From NCBI RefSeq assembly GCF_016618195.1, contig NZ_CP067099.1:2914001-2978000 (forward strand): a stretch of 64,000 bases of DNA. Reading direction: 5' to 3'. This document shows, in pieces, positions 44,793-54,533 of the stretch (within the stretch, counting starts at the first letter, position 1; each line of letters starts with the position of its first letter). The position numbers and the translations under genes are program-made. Source of the stretch: Providencia manganoxydans. Its GTDB lineage: Bacteria > Pseudomonadota > Gammaproteobacteria > Enterobacterales > Enterobacteriaceae. The notes under the pieces are model-generated. The model did not search any database and was not told where the DNA came from. It saw only the letters and a list, made by a program, of their open reading frames with translations.

Positions 44793-45839
44793 ATGAGACA
44801 TGGTGATATATCGAGTAGCCCTACTTCCGTCGGTGTTGCTGTAGTGAACTATAAAATTCCTCGCTTACATAGTCGTAAAGACGTCATTGAAAATGCGCAA
44901 AAAATATCAGATGTCATTACTGGCGTAAAAACAGGTTTACCGGGCCTCGACCTGATTATTTTTCCAGAATATAGCACCCAAGGGATCATGTATGACCATG
45001 AAGAAATGATGGAAACAGCGGCTACTGTTCCCGGTGATGAAACACAAATATTCTCTGCTGCCTGTAAAGCCAACAAAGTTTGGGGAGTCTTTTCCATTAC
45101 AGGAGAGCAGCATGAAGATCATCCTTTAAAAGCACCTTATAACACACTGATTTTAATTGATGACAACGGCAATATTGTTCAAAAATATCGCAAAATCATC
45201 CCATGGTGTCCTGTTGAAGGCTGGTACCCCGGTGACAAAACCTATGTTTCAGAGGGGCCAAAAGGGTTAAAAATTAGCTTAATTATCTGTGATGATGGCA
45301 ACTATCCTGAAATATGGCGCGACTGCGCAATGAAAGGCGCTGAACTGATCGTTCGCTGCCAAGGTTATATGTATCCCGCTAAAGAACAACAAATTTTGAT
45401 GGCAAAAACCATGGCGTGGGCAAATAACTGTTATGTTGCTGTCGCGAATGGAACAGGCTTTGATGGCGTATATACCTACTTTGGACACTCTGCAATCATT
45501 GGCTTTGATGGTCGAACGCTTGGCGAATGTGGTGAAGAAGAGATGGGTATTCAATATGCTCAACTTTCTGTGACTGAAATTCGTGATGCACGCAAATATG
45601 ACCAATCACAAAATCATCTCTTTAAGATTTTACATCGTGGCTATACAGGTATTTATAATTCAGGTGATGGTGATAAAGGGTTAGCTGAATGTCCATTTGA
45701 ATTTTATCGCAGTTGGGTATTAGATGCAGAAAAAACGCGAGAGCAAGTGGAAACCATCACACGTGATACTGTTGGGGTTTCAGAATGCCAAGTTTATGAT
45801 TTGCCTACCAGCGGAAATAAAACCAAAGATGTTGGTTAA
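44793..45839 (+). CDS. amiE: Aliphatic amidase
   Basis: 348 aa of the nitrilase superfamily, very similar to Pseudomonas AmiE as I remember it ([45 protein letters not shown]). The triad is Glu59, Lys134 and Cys166 at the same positions. It hydrolyses short amides such as acetamide and propionamide to acid and ammonia. First gene of amiE-amiB-amiS. SD AAGGA directly follows an ERIC repeat. A 13-bp hairpin after the gene could favour amiE mRNA over the downstream genes. Confidence 0.95.
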   Translation: MRHGDISSSPTSVGVAVVNYKIPRLHSRKDVIENAQKISDVITGVKTGLPGLDLIIFPEYSTQGIMYDHEEMMETAATVPGDETQIFSAACKANKVWGVFSITGEQHEDHPLKAPYNTLILIDDNGNIVQKYRKIIPWCPVEGWYPGDKTYVSEGPKGLKISLIICDDGNYPEIWRDCAMKGAELIVRCQGYMYPAKEQQILMAKTMAWANNCYVAVANGTGFDGVYTYFGHSAIIGFDGRTLGECGEEEMGIQYAQLSVTEIRDARKYDQSQNHLFKILHRGYTGIYNSGDGDKGLAECPFEFYRSWVLDAEKTREQVETITRDTVGVSECQVYDLPTSGNKTKDVG

Positions 45840-45854
45840 CACGAATTAATGAAA

Positions 45855-45889
45855 AGTAGTCACTCTTCATATATTAAAGAGTGACTACT
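45855..45889 (+). other. Intercistronic hairpin amiE-amiB
   Basis: AGTAGTCACTCTT and its exact complement with a 9-nt loop, without a T tract. Probably an mRNA-stabilising or attenuating hairpin between amiE and amiB. Confidence 0.6.
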
Positions 45890-45916
45890 AATATCGCTGT
45901 TATTTAGGAATAAACT

Positions 45917-46939
45917 ATGCCTTTTATCAATGACATGTTGGCATCAAATCATCCCCCTCAAAAAAATAGCGGCACCCAGCCGTCACAACATGACTTAAAG
46001 GGATTCCGCTTTACTTTTGATCCTGATAACGTTATCCAATCGATAGAGAAACAGATTATTGGGCAAGATGATGTATTAAAACAATTGAAAGATGTGTTGT
46101 ATTGTATTAAAGCCAATATATTTGATCCGGAGAGACCACTTAGCACCTTGCTATTTTTGGGGCCAACAGGTGTAGGTAAAACAGAAACCGTTATTGCTTT
46201 AGCAAAAGCGCTCAATAATGGCAAAAATTTATCTTGCCGTATTAACATGAATACCTTGTCCCAAGATCATTATGCCGCATCCCTATCCGGTGCTCCACCA
46301 GGCTATTCAGGCAGTAAAGAATCCTATTCTTTATTTGATAGCGATAAGATAGCTGGAAGTTATAGTACCCCTAGTATCGTCCTGTTTGATGAAATAGAGA
46401 AAGCGAGCAAAGAAGTGATTAGAACGTTGCTCAACATTCTTGATACTGGTGAACTGAGTCTCGCTAATGGGCAAAAAAATATTAATTTCAGAAATGCGAT
46501 TATTATTATGACGTCTAATTTAGGCTCAAAAGATATTCTGAACGAGAAACGAACATTATTTGAACTTTTTAACTCAAAGTCTCAACAACAAAAAATGCTT
46601 AAGCAGCTTGAACAGCGCTTTGAGCCTGAATTTATTAATCGTATTGACCGGAAAATCAGTTTTAAGAAAATTGATTCCGAGCAGGCAATCAAAATTATCG
46701 ACTTAGAATTATCAAAGCTCAATAAAAGGATCGCTCGGTCTTTTATGACCGTCGTATTAGATAATGCAGCAAAATTAAAAATAAATTCAATGTGTGATCG
46801 TCGTTATGGTGTCCGAGATATAAAGCGAGTGTTTAAAGTGCATATAGAGCCTTTAGTCGCCAACATAATCTTGAAGGGAAAACATAGTGAATACATCGAG
46901 TTTACCGTAAATGATAACCAATTGACCCTCAAGAGGTGA
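45917..46939 (+). CDS. amiB: AmiB-like AAA+ ATPase (ClpX/ClpB-type)
   Basis: 340 aa. Walker A GPTGVGKT at 82-89, Walker B in SIVLFDEIEKA, sensor 1 in IIMTSNLGS, arginine-finger region RFEPEFINRIDR, and a C-terminal small domain (about 250-340). It resembles the second AAA+ module of Clp proteins and AmiB of the Pseudomonas amidase operon, where its job is unclear (perhaps assembly of the amide channel or amidase). SD AGGAA; four bases before amiS. Confidence 0.9.
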   Translation: MPFINDMLASNHPPQKNSGTQPSQHDLKGFRFTFDPDNVIQSIEKQIIGQDDVLKQLKDVLYCIKANIFDPERPLSTLLFLGPTGVGKTETVIALAKALNNGKNLSCRINMNTLSQDHYAASLSGAPPGYSGSKESYSLFDSDKIAGSYSTPSIVLFDEIEKASKEVIRTLLNILDTGELSLANGQKNINFRNAIIIMTSNLGSKDILNEKRTLFELFNSKSQQQKMLKQLEQRFEPEFINRIDRKISFKKIDSEQAIKIIDLELSKLNKRIARSFMTVVLDNAAKLKINSMCDRRYGVRDIKRVFKVHIEPLVANIILKGKHSEYIEFTVNDNQLTLKR

Positions 46940-46942
46940 TAT

Positions 46943-47428
46943 ATGGGCGGTATATTACTCATTTTTATCGGCAGTGTTTTAATTGTAAATGGTATCTCGA
47001 TAATCAAAGGATATGATGATAAAGAAACGGGGATTTTTAATGGCATTATTGGCTTTTTCTGCCTCATTGGAAATATTGTATTAATGCTAAATGCCAAAGA
47101 AAGTGCTGACTATGTGGCCATTGCACAATCTATGTTATTTACGTTCACCTATATCTTTCTCAGCTTAGTAAAAATCTGTTCGTTATCGGGAAAATTATTT
47201 GGTTGGTATTGCTTATTTGTTTTCTTTAATGCTTTATTTTATGCTTATTATACAAATTCAGATCTTAGAATGGTTACATTATGGCTGCTATGGGCTGTGC
47301 TTTGGTTTTTATTTTTCTGCGTCTTTTCACTTAATAAAAAAATCAGATACTTAGGAAATTTAACCCTAATAATAGGTATTGCTACTTGCACTATTCCAGG
47401 GTTGATGATGGTGACCAATAATTGGTAA
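46943..47428 (+). CDS. amiS: AmiS/UreI family amide channel
   Basis: 161 aa with six hydrophobic helices of the AmiS/UreI family. It probably lets short-chain amides or urea cross the inner membrane, feeding AmiE. SD GAGGTGAT at good spacing; only three bases after amiB, so co-transcribed. In Pseudomonas amiC and amiR lie between amiB and amiS; here they are missing. Confidence 0.88.
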   Translation: MGGILLIFIGSVLIVNGISIIKGYDDKETGIFNGIIGFFCLIGNIVLMLNAKESADYVAIAQSMLFTFTYIFLSLVKICSLSGKLFGWYCLFVFFNALFYAYYTNSDLRMVTLWLLWAVLWFLFFCVFSLNKKIRYLGNLTLIIGIATCTIPGLMMVTNNW

Positions 47429-47741
47429 TAACAATATGTCACTTAAAAAATCCAAGCTATATACACTTTAAATTAGTAGATATTTCATATGTTTTTCACA
47501 ATAAAAAACACTTTTATAGTGTATTGTTACAATAGATAACTAAGTCTAACGACATTATATAAAAAAGCTTAAAACACATTGATATTCTATCTCTGTAGTC
47601 GTAGAGTATTTACAACAAAATAAGGTTGTTACTCGGTATATTAGCTACTGTTAACATCGCTATGCTTGTTAAAACATGATATTAATATATTTAATAAGTT
47701 ATTTAAGGTGTAGTCATCATCCGTTAAAAGTGTACAGAGCA
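47429..47741. other. Gap after amiS
   Basis: About 310 AT-rich bases; I see no gene or clear terminator. Confidence 0.35.
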
Positions 47742-47873
47742 ATGCTCTAAATAATTCATATTGGCAGCTAGGCAATAAGTAAATAAGCCGCTAGGAACGA
47801 TAGGAGGCCATGTGAATGCACATAGTCACTATACCTTATCAAAAGAGCTGTAAATTGAAACGTGATGAAATTA
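47742..47873 (+). repeat. Degenerate ERIC-like element
   Basis: GCTCTAAATAATTCATATTGG at the left, AGCTGTAAATTGAAACGTGATG at the right; 80 bases upstream of the Sel1 gene. Confidence 0.7.
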
Positions 47874-47954
47874 AGTAAAAATACCAATACCAAGCGTATG
47901 TAACAATAAAACTAACCGGCTAATCGATGGACTCAATAAGATTTTAATATTGCT

Positions 47955-48521
47955 ATGTATAAAATTTACTCATTAATTCTATTTTTTATCCTTTCTATTC
48001 ATTCAAGCTTTGCGGCCGTATCAAACGAAACCCTTAAATTGATTGAAAAAGAAGCGCAAAAAGGGGATATCAAAGCCCAAGTTATGTTGGGTATTGGTTA
48101 TTATCTTGGTAATGAAGTAAAGCAAGACTACCCTAAAGCCAAAAAATGGCTAACTATGGCATCAAATAAAGGAAACTCAGATGCGCAGCTATTTTTAGGT
48201 GATATGTACTTGAATGGCCATGGTGTTGAGCCCAATATCGAAACGGCTATCCAATGGTTTGAAAAATCCGCAACACAAGGTAATGCTGAGGCTCAAAACT
48301 ATATGGGACAGATATATTACCAAGGTATTGGTGTTAAACAAAACTACATTGTGGCATTCGATTGGTTTAAAAAATCAGCAGATAAAAAATATCCACCAGC
48401 GCAATATCAAGTAGGTAAAATGTATGAAAACGGTGAAGGCACTGAGTTAAGTGATAAATCAGCGGCCGAATACCTCGACAAAGCCTGCAAAGGTGGCCTA
48501 AAGGAAGCTTGTAAAAAATAA
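47955..48521 (+). CDS. Secreted Sel1-repeat protein
   Basis: 188 aa with a Sec signal peptide (about 1-20, ...SIHSSFAA). Four Sel1/TPR-like repeats follow at about 36-71, 72-107, 108-143 and 144-180 (pattern A...LG..Y..G.gv..d...A..W...AA..g). Such proteins scaffold protein interactions in the periplasm or at the surface. Partner unknown. No strong SD. Confidence 0.88.
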   Translation: MYKIYSLILFFILSIHSSFAAVSNETLKLIEKEAQKGDIKAQVMLGIGYYLGNEVKQDYPKAKKWLTMASNKGNSDAQLFLGDMYLNGHGVEPNIETAIQWFEKSATQGNAEAQNYMGQIYYQGIGVKQNYIVAFDWFKKSADKKYPPAQYQVGKMYENGEGTELSDKSAAEYLDKACKGGLKEACKK

Positions 48522-48676
48522 TTGTGATGATGACCACTGTGATTACCATGATCACGGTGGTTATATCTGTTCCATTCTCCCCTCATAATCCGTTTCTTTT
48601 TTACTTTTTATAAACACTCATTATATTGAAAATACTAATGATTAATTTCAATATACAATGAAATGTTCTAAACTTA

Positions 48677-48804
48677 TATACTCTAAATAATTCAAATTGC
48701 AGGTAGGCGACAAGTGAAGATAGACGGGGAGCATAGATGAACTATGTGACTCGGTAAGCTGAGCGTAGTCAACACCCCTGCAACTTGAAGTATGACGAGT
48801 ATAA
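48677..48804 (+). repeat. ERIC-like element upstream of uspF
   Basis: About 127 bp, TATACTCTAAATAATTCAAA to CTGCAACTTGAAGTATGACG and AGTATA. It ends 25 bases before the uspF ATG. Confidence 0.9.
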
Positions 48805-48828
48805 AATAAAAGACAAAAAAGAGGATGT

Positions 48829-49266
48829 ATGTACAAAACTATTTTAGTTCCGATTGATGTAACCGAAGATGCCTTGACGGACCTCGTTATCCCTCACGTT
48901 GAAGCCATCCAAAAATTAAACAATGCAAACGTTCATTTTCTTGCCGTTACAGCACCCATTTCAAACTATCTACGTTACGGTGGCACCATACTACCAGGCG
49001 ACTTCCCTGATGATGAAAAACAAGCTGAGATCATCCTTAACGAGTTAAAAGAGAAAGTAAAACGCTTCTCACTCCCCGCTGATAAAATTCACGTGACCTC
49101 TTCAGTCGGTTCAGTTAAAGATGAAATTTTAGCTATTGCAGAAGAAATTAGCGCTGACATCATCTTAATTGGCTCTCGCCATCCAAGTATGTCGACCTAT
49201 CTACTGGGATCAAATGCGGCTTCAGTCGTACGTTATGCCAAAACATCGGTTTTAGTGATCCGTTAA
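48829..49266 (+). CDS. uspF: Universal stress protein UspF family
   Basis: 145 aa with the Usp fold. N-terminal MYKTILVPIDVTED and the ATP-binding signature GSRHPSMSTYLLGSNAASVV (G-X2-G-like, then G-S) match UspF/UspG. These proteins bind ATP and act in adhesion and stress survival. SD AGAGGAT. Its leader is largely an ERIC repeat. Confidence 0.92.
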   Translation: MYKTILVPIDVTEDALTDLVIPHVEAIQKLNNANVHFLAVTAPISNYLRYGGTILPGDFPDDEKQAEIILNELKEKVKRFSLPADKIHVTSSVGSVKDEILAIAEEISADIILIGSRHPSMSTYLLGSNAASVVRYAKTSVLVIR

Positions 49267-49405
49267 TCCTCTACATATAATTTCATATGCAGCTAAGCAA
49301 TAAGTTAATGCAATGATTAGAGCGTACATCAATATGTTATAGAGCATGAGTAAATATGCTATCTATGACTTTACGAAAGATACTGCAACTTAAACAGTCA
49401 GCGGC
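49266..49405 (+). repeat. Highly degenerate ERIC-like element
   Basis: ATAATTTCATATGCAGCTAAG near the left and ACTGCAACTTAAACAGTCAG at the right keep the ERIC layout, the rest is diverged. Confidence 0.5.
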
Positions 49406-49519
49406 ATAGCTAAAAATAGTCTCTTTAGCGGAATTATCAGTCATTTAACTTTTTGCGATCATCTTAAAACGAACAAATCGAGAGATAATAAATACACACA
49501 ATTTATAAGACTATTACAT

Positions 49520-49593
49520 AAGATTATAGGTTAGATTAGAGACTCATAAACATTTTCGTGGCTTTCACGCCCTGCTATCTAGCAGGGTTTTTT
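49520..49593 (+). ncRNA. Possible small RNA ending in an isolated terminator
   Basis: A strong terminator (CCCTGCT-ATCT-AGCAGGG then T6, 49570-49593) stands more than 300 bases past uspF with no gene before it. A weak promoter (TTTATA, 17 bp, TATAGG at 49502-49530) would give a transcript of about 60 nt. It could equally end the uspF mRNA. Confidence 0.3.
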
Positions 49594-49673
49594 CTGACTT
49601 TTAGGTACTTTTTTCCTGAAGTTCCCATCATACTACCTCAAGTTGTCTATGTGCCTCCCTGTATACTAACAAT

Positions 49674-49702
49674 GAAAAGCCCGCCAATTACTCAGGCGGG
49701 CT
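49674..49702 (-). terminator. Terminator for agp
   Basis: AGCCCGCC/GGCGGGCT stem with 9-nt loop; T4 follows on the minus strand. 22 bases after the agp stop. Confidence 0.88.
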
Positions 49703-49723
49703 AACAACTACATTTAAAACCAC

Positions 49724-50977
49724 TTATTGCTCTAGCGCGGACTTCATCACCTTTTGGAAATCTTCCCAAGAACAATAACCATTTTTATCAATTGGGCAAT
49801 TTTTCATTTCTAAAGTGACGTGTTTTGGCGGTGTCTCTAATGAGAGATAGCTATTATTTCTTAGCTGATCTGCGGTTTGATACACATATTCCACCTTAAC
49901 ATAATCTTTTTTATCACTCTTATCATGCCAACGTTGGAACACTAATTTACCGCCAATTGGTGTGTGTTCATATTGTTCCGCTAATTGATAAGGTTTGAAA
50001 TCCATAGCCGATAATAACGATGCAATATTCGAATCATGGCCTACTAACATAATAAACTTAGCTGTTTCACCTTTACTCGCGGAAGTAAAACCTTTATTGA
50101 TATAATTTAATAAAGGGTGAGCGACATTCTTAGCAATTAATTTTGGCGTAAATAACGTTTCCTGATAGCCATTTTTTAACGTATTAAGCTTCTTCCACTT
50201 ATCAGCGCTATTAACAAGTCCCCAAGCCACTTGATCCGCTGGAAAACCTTCATAGTACTGTAAATCAATGGCATCAACAGCAGAGTTCGCAATTTTAAGT
50301 GAGCCCACTACCCCTGGCTCTTTATCCGCTTCAATAATAAAACTGTTATCCTGTGATGAGAGCTCACATAACTTATCAGCCTTACATTTCTGTGAATCTT
50401 TAATATTGAGAACAGTATCTAACTCATCATAACCCGGTTTAAGATCAAGTCCTTTTAAATGCTCAGCCATTGCAGCAAGTGCTTTTTGCTTAAATTCAGG
50501 GCTATCATTAGTAATAATTGGGTTAAATACAGGATCCATCTTACCTATTTCAGGTTGATGATGAATTTTTACTGCACAGCCCGGAAATGCACCTGCGGTA
50601 AAGAATTGAGCGGTGGCAATCGTTCTTTGCAAACTATTAGTATAAACAAACAGATCTTCATTATCTGTTGGGCAAAGTTCATCAGAGACAAGTTTATTTT
50701 GATCAATCCACTCTCTGAAATAGTGTCCCATATACACTTCAAGTGCACCGCCTTTAGTCGTTAAATAGCCACTTTGCGCATCCCAAGCAGGCCACTTTTT
50801 ATCTGTGACTTCAGTCAAAATACCTGTATTAACAATTGGTGTCCGTAAATTATGACGACTTAATAATAAGACTTGTTCGAGTTGCATATTTTCAGCATTA
50901 TCTGTACTTGCCAGAACGGGTGCTATCGGTGCTGATAATGCGGCGGATAAACAAAATGTTAAAACCTTATATTTCAT
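49724..50977 (-). CDS. agp: Periplasmic glucose-1-phosphatase (histidine acid phosphatase)
   Basis: 417 aa with a Sec signal peptide (about 1-23, ...APVLAS). The catalytic motif is SRHNLRTP and the distal HD motif is VGHDSNIASLL. Blocks such as TTKGGALEVYMGHYFREW, NSLQRTIATAQFF and MDFKPYQLAEQ match E. coli Agp. It releases phosphate from glucose-1-phosphate and, in homologues, from phytate. SD AGGGG. Monocistronic. Confidence 0.93.
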   Translation of the reverse strand: MKYKVLTFCLSAALSAPIAPVLASTDNAENMQLEQVLLLSRHNLRTPIVNTGILTEVTDKKWPAWDAQSGYLTTKGGALEVYMGHYFREWIDQNKLVSDELCPTDNEDLFVYTNSLQRTIATAQFFTAGAFPGCAVKIHHQPEIGKMDPVFNPIITNDSPEFKQKALAAMAEHLKGLDLKPGYDELDTVLNIKDSQKCKADKLCELSSQDNSFIIEADKEPGVVGSLKIANSAVDAIDLQYYEGFPADQVAWGLVNSADKWKKLNTLKNGYQETLFTPKLIAKNVAHPLLNYINKGFTSASKGETAKFIMLVGHDSNIASLLSAMDFKPYQLAEQYEHTPIGGKLVFQRWHDKSDKKDYVKVEYVYQTADQLRNNSYLSLETPPKHVTLEMKNCPIDKNGYCSWEDFQKVMKSALEQ

Positions 50978-51261
50978 CGAGATACCCCTACCATTTTAAT
51001 ATTTTTACAGTTATTCAATATCAGCAACTCTCTGAGAAAAATAACCAATAGAGTCGATACAGTGATAAATATGTCATCCTCTTATCATGAAGTAACTCAC
51101 TTTTTTTTCTGCGATTAATATCTCAAAAATAGACTTATCAATGTATTAACATCTAATATGCCTATTTATAAATGAGGTTATTGTTACGAAGTGAGCCTGC
51201 TATTGACATTAATTAGAGACGCTTTAAGATGTTTTTTCAATTAACAAAAGAATAAAATTAC

Positions 51262-51705
51262 GTGAAAATCTTACCCGCAATACCCTCTCAGTATCATGAA
51301 ATTATTGATGTTTGGGAATCATCAGTCAGAGCAACACACGACTTCTTGCCTGAAAAAATACTACAACAATTAAAAGTCGCTATCCTTGAACAATATTTGC
51401 CACATCTTACAGTCTATGTTGCTCTCAATAATAATCGCATCGATGGCTTTTTAGGTGTTGATGGCAATAAGCTTGAAATGTTATTTATATCTCAGGCTAA
51501 TCGCGGCAAAGGAACAGGTAAACAATTACTGAATTTCGCCATTAAAGAACTAGGTATCACTGAAGTTGATGTGAATGAACAAAATCCTCAAGCAGTTGGT
51601 TTCTATCAATATATGGGGTTTAAACAATTCGCTCGCTCTGAAAAAGACGGTGAGGGTAATCCTTTTCCAATCCTACATCTAAGACTAAATCCATCAATAA
51701 AATGA
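51262..51705 (+). CDS. GNAT acetyltransferase, YjaB-like
   Basis: 147 aa starting with GTG. The GNAT acetyl-CoA motif A reads MLFISQANRGKGTGKQLLNF. SVRATHDFLPEKI and VDVNEQNPQAVGFYQYMGF resemble E. coli YjaB. The substrate is unknown. It overlaps the leader of the next GNAT gene, with which it probably forms an operon. Confidence 0.85.
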   Translation: MKILPAIPSQYHEIIDVWESSVRATHDFLPEKILQQLKVAILEQYLPHLTVYVALNNNRIDGFLGVDGNKLEMLFISQANRGKGTGKQLLNFAIKELGITEVDVNEQNPQAVGFYQYMGFKQFARSEKDGEGNPFPILHLRLNPSIK

Positions 51706-51713
51706 GGAGCACC

Positions 51714-52268
51714 ATGTCAATTATTGAATTAGAAACACCTCGCCTGCGATTACGGGGCTGGACAGAACAAGACAAGCCTGCTTTTTTTAAAATGAACAGC
51801 TCTACAGAGGTGATGCGCTATTTCCCTTCTGTATTAGATAAAGCGCAAAGCGATCACCTAATGTCACAAATAATGGCAAGGTTCGATTCGCAAGGTGGAT
51901 GGGGTTTATGGGCTGTTGAATTAAAATTAACGGGTGAATTAATTGGATTTGTTGGGCTAAATATTCCTAGATATCTGTTTCCTTTCTCACCTTGTACTGA
52001 AATTGGCTGGCGATTGCGCGCCGAATATTGGCGTCAAGGCTATACAACCGAAGCCGCTCAAGTTGTGATCAAATTTGCCTTTGAACAGCTAAAACTGAAA
52101 GAATTAGTCGCTTTTACTGCTGTGTCCAATACCCCTTCAGAGGCTGTGATGAAAAAATTGGGGATGCATAAAGACGCAGAACATTTTAATCACCCAGCAC
52201 TTCCGGAAGGTCATTGGCTGAGTGAACATGTGTTATATCGGCTACAGAATCCTGAAATAGAGAGCTAA
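51714..52268 (+). CDS. GNAT acetyltransferase, RimJ/RimL type
   Basis: 184 aa from the ATG at 51714, with GAGGAG at good spacing; an ATG at 51702 lies within the SD. N-terminal LETPRLRLRGWTEQD and IGWRLRAEYWRQGYTTEAAQ are typical of the RimJ/RimL branch, which acetylates protein N termini or small molecules. Substrate unknown. Eight bases after the YjaB-like gene. Confidence 0.86.
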   Translation: MSIIELETPRLRLRGWTEQDKPAFFKMNSSTEVMRYFPSVLDKAQSDHLMSQIMARFDSQGGWGLWAVELKLTGELIGFVGLNIPRYLFPFSPCTEIGWRLRAEYWRQGYTTEAAQVVIKFAFEQLKLKELVAFTAVSNTPSEAVMKKLGMHKDAEHFNHPALPEGHWLSEHVLYRLQNPEIES

Positions 52269-52337
52269 TGTAGCTCCCTAAAGGTATTTATCTTTGGTAG
52301 TCGATGGTCATTCAAATTAAAGCCATTTTAGATAACC

Positions 52338-52796
52338 TTATTGGCAGATATCAATCCAAACTCCTTTGGTGAGTTCTAATATACGCTGTGGTGAAATCCG
52401 CAACGCACTATTCACTGAGCCAGCTGCCGGCAATACTTCGCTATATTGTTGTAACGATACATCGCAATATACAGGTAATGCTTCTGGTAGCCCAAAAGGG
52501 CAAACCCCACCTACTGGATGACTCGTCAACTCAACGACTTCATCCGCTCTTAGCATCCTTGCTTTAGCCCCGAGAGCTTGCTTAACTTTTTGATTATCTA
52601 GCCTTGCTTCCCCAGCGCAAACCACCAGCACAACCTCATTTTTGACTTTTAAGGATAAGGTTTTCGCGATTTGATTTGGTTCAACATTATGGACAATCGC
52701 CGCCTGTTCAACTGTTGCAGTCACACCATCTGTTTCAAGAATTTCAATATCAGGGGCATGTTCGGCAATAAATTTTCTAACGGATTCAATACTCAT
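52338..52796 (-). CDS. YbaK/EbsC family aminoacyl-tRNA deacylase
   Basis: 152 aa, a single YbaK domain. The conserved Lys in IAKTLSLKVKNEVVLVV and the loop GGVCPFGLPEALPVYCD match the family, which edits mischarged tRNAs (Cys/Ala-tRNA-Pro and similar). It is closer to the free-standing YbaK/EbsC group than to E. coli YeaK; the exact tRNA substrate is not clear. Confidence 0.87.
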   Translation of the reverse strand: MSIESVRKFIAEHAPDIEILETDGVTATVEQAAIVHNVEPNQIAKTLSLKVKNEVVLVVCAGEARLDNQKVKQALGAKARMLRADEVVELTSHPVGGVCPFGLPEALPVYCDVSLQQYSEVLPAAGSVNSALRISPQRILELTKGVWIDICQ

Positions 52797-52903
52797 CGTG
52801 ATGCTCTTTCATTATGATTTGCAAGTAACTATTAGTTTTAGCTTACCTCCCGTCTTTTTTGTATTGAAAAAATTTCAAATAGCACCAAATCATCAAATTA
52901 AAT

Positions 52904-52942
52904 AAAAAACCCCCAGTAATTGATTGTCCAACTATTGGGGGT
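52904..52942 (-). terminator. Terminator for fdnGHI
   Basis: ACCCCCAGTAATT pairs with AACTATTGGGGGT (one mismatch); T6 follows on the minus strand. 46 bases after the fdnI stop. Confidence 0.88.
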
Positions 52943-52987
52943 CACTTCATTTTGACAGCAATGGCTTTATATCTCTCAGTTTAATTC

Positions 52988-53647
52988 CTAAGATTTATTC
53001 TTTTGCGTTTCAGCTTTTGCTTCTTTGGCTTCAACTTCACGGTACCAACGCGGGTGGTGTTTTTTCGCCCAACGGCGACTCACTTTTCCTTCGATCATGC
53101 CGTTAATAGAACCTTTTACCCAAAATGCCATATACATATGGATCAATATCGCATGGATTAAAATAATTGCAGCAGCAGCATGGATCAATAAACTCCAACG
53201 CACTAACCACATAGGGAATAGATGGGCAAAATAAGGACGCCAGATAATGATCCCTGTCGCCAACAGAACAAAAATCATGCTCATTATGCTCCAAAACATC
53301 ATTTTTTGCCCTGCGTTGTATTTCCCCACATCAGCCACATGGTGTTCATTGCCTTTTAACACTTCAACAATGTTTTTAATCCAAGGTAGATCTTGCTTGT
53401 CTGGAATATTATGTTTAACAAAACGAAAAAACATAAACATCAGCACAACAAAGATCAGCACACCAAAAAATGGATGAAGAATACGCCCCATTTGCGGTGT
53501 ACCAAAGGTTTCAGTCAACCATTTTAATGTCGGGAAGAATAACGCTATCCCTGACAAAGCCACTAAAAAGAAGCTGATGACCACTGTCCAGTGACATGCA
53601 CGGTCAATGAATTTTGTCCGAACAATCATTTTGCTCTTTTTACTCAT
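52988..53647 (-). CDS. fdnI: Formate dehydrogenase-N cytochrome b556 subunit
   Basis: 219 aa from the ATG at 53647, matching E. coli FdnI; the frame upstream lies inside fdnH. Four membrane helices with haem-ligand histidines ([35 protein letters not shown]). [19 protein letters not shown] fits FdnI rather than FdoI. It passes electrons from FdnH to menaquinone at the cytoplasmic side. Start overlaps the fdnH end by 8 bases. Confidence 0.95.
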   Translation of the reverse strand: MSKKSKMIVRTKFIDRACHWTVVISFFLVALSGIALFFPTLKWLTETFGTPQMGRILHPFFGVLIFVVLMFMFFRFVKHNIPDKQDLPWIKNIVEVLKGNEHHVADVGKYNAGQKMMFWSIMSMIFVLLATGIIIWRPYFAHLFPMWLVRWSLLIHAAAAIILIHAILIHMYMAFWVKGSINGMIEGKVSRRWAKKHHPRWYREVEAKEAKAETQKNKS

Positions 53648-54521
53648 GATCGTCTTTCTCCTCTTCATCATCCACTTCTTTATTTGGCCCAATTCCTACA
53701 TAGTGGAAAATTAGACCGGCAAAAGTGGCAATAAAGCCTACCACTGAAAGTGGCTTGAGAACCCCTTTCCAAAGGTTAATCGGTGTATCTATTTGAGGAT
53801 CTTTTGGTAATCCATGATAGAGCTGAGGGTTGTCCGCATGTTGTAACACGTACATAACGTGTGTGCCGCCAACGCCTTGTGGATCGTAGATCCCCGCATT
53901 ACTAAAGCCTCGCTTCTGAAGCTTAGTGACGCGTTCATCTGCATACTCCAACATCTCTTTCTTCGTACCAAAATGAATGGCGCCTGTTGGGCAAGTTTTC
54001 ACACACGCAGGCTCTTGCCCTACCGCGACTCTATCCACACATAAGGTGCATTTATACACTCGATTATCTTTCGGATTCAGCCGTGGAATATTAAATGGAC
54101 AACCCGCAATGCAGTAGCCACAGCCAATACAATGTTCAGATTGGAAATCCACAATCCCATTGGCGTACTGAATAATGGCACCCGCGGAAGGACAGGCTTT
54201 TAAGCATCCAGGATCACTACAATGCATACAGCCATCTTTGCGGATCAGCCATTCGAGCTTACCGTTTTCAGTGGTTTCACTAAATCGCATCACGGTCCAT
54301 GATTTGGCACTCAAATCCATTGGGTTGTCATAAACCCCAACACAATGACCTACTTCATCACGAATATCGTTCCACTCTGAACAAGCAACCTGACAGGCTT
54401 TGCAGCCAATACAGGATGTCACATCAATCAGTTTTGCAACTTCAAACTTGTCATCACGCACCTGTGGCGGAGGCGTAATACTGTTGGTCGCGGAACGTTT
54501 AATAATGTCTTGAGATTGCAT
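53640..54521 (-). CDS. fdnH: Formate dehydrogenase-N iron-sulfur subunit
   Basis: 293 aa with four ferredoxin cysteine groups ([48 protein letters not shown]...CVKTCP) and a C-terminal membrane anchor (about 250-272, [20 protein letters not shown]). It links FdnG to FdnI on the periplasmic side. SD AAGGGAGGG. Twelve bases after fdnG. Confidence 0.95.
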   Translation of the reverse strand: MQSQDIIKRSATNSITPPPQVRDDKFEVAKLIDVTSCIGCKACQVACSEWNDIRDEVGHCVGVYDNPMDLSAKSWTVMRFSETTENGKLEWLIRKDGCMHCSDPGCLKACPSAGAIIQYANGIVDFQSEHCIGCGYCIAGCPFNIPRLNPKDNRVYKCTLCVDRVAVGQEPACVKTCPTGAIHFGTKKEMLEYADERVTKLQKRGFSNAGIYDPQGVGGTHVMYVLQHADNPQLYHGLPKDPQIDTPINLWKGVLKPLSVVGFIATFAGLIFHYVGIGPNKEVDDEEEKDDHE

Positions 54522-54533
54522 TTGTTCCCTCCC

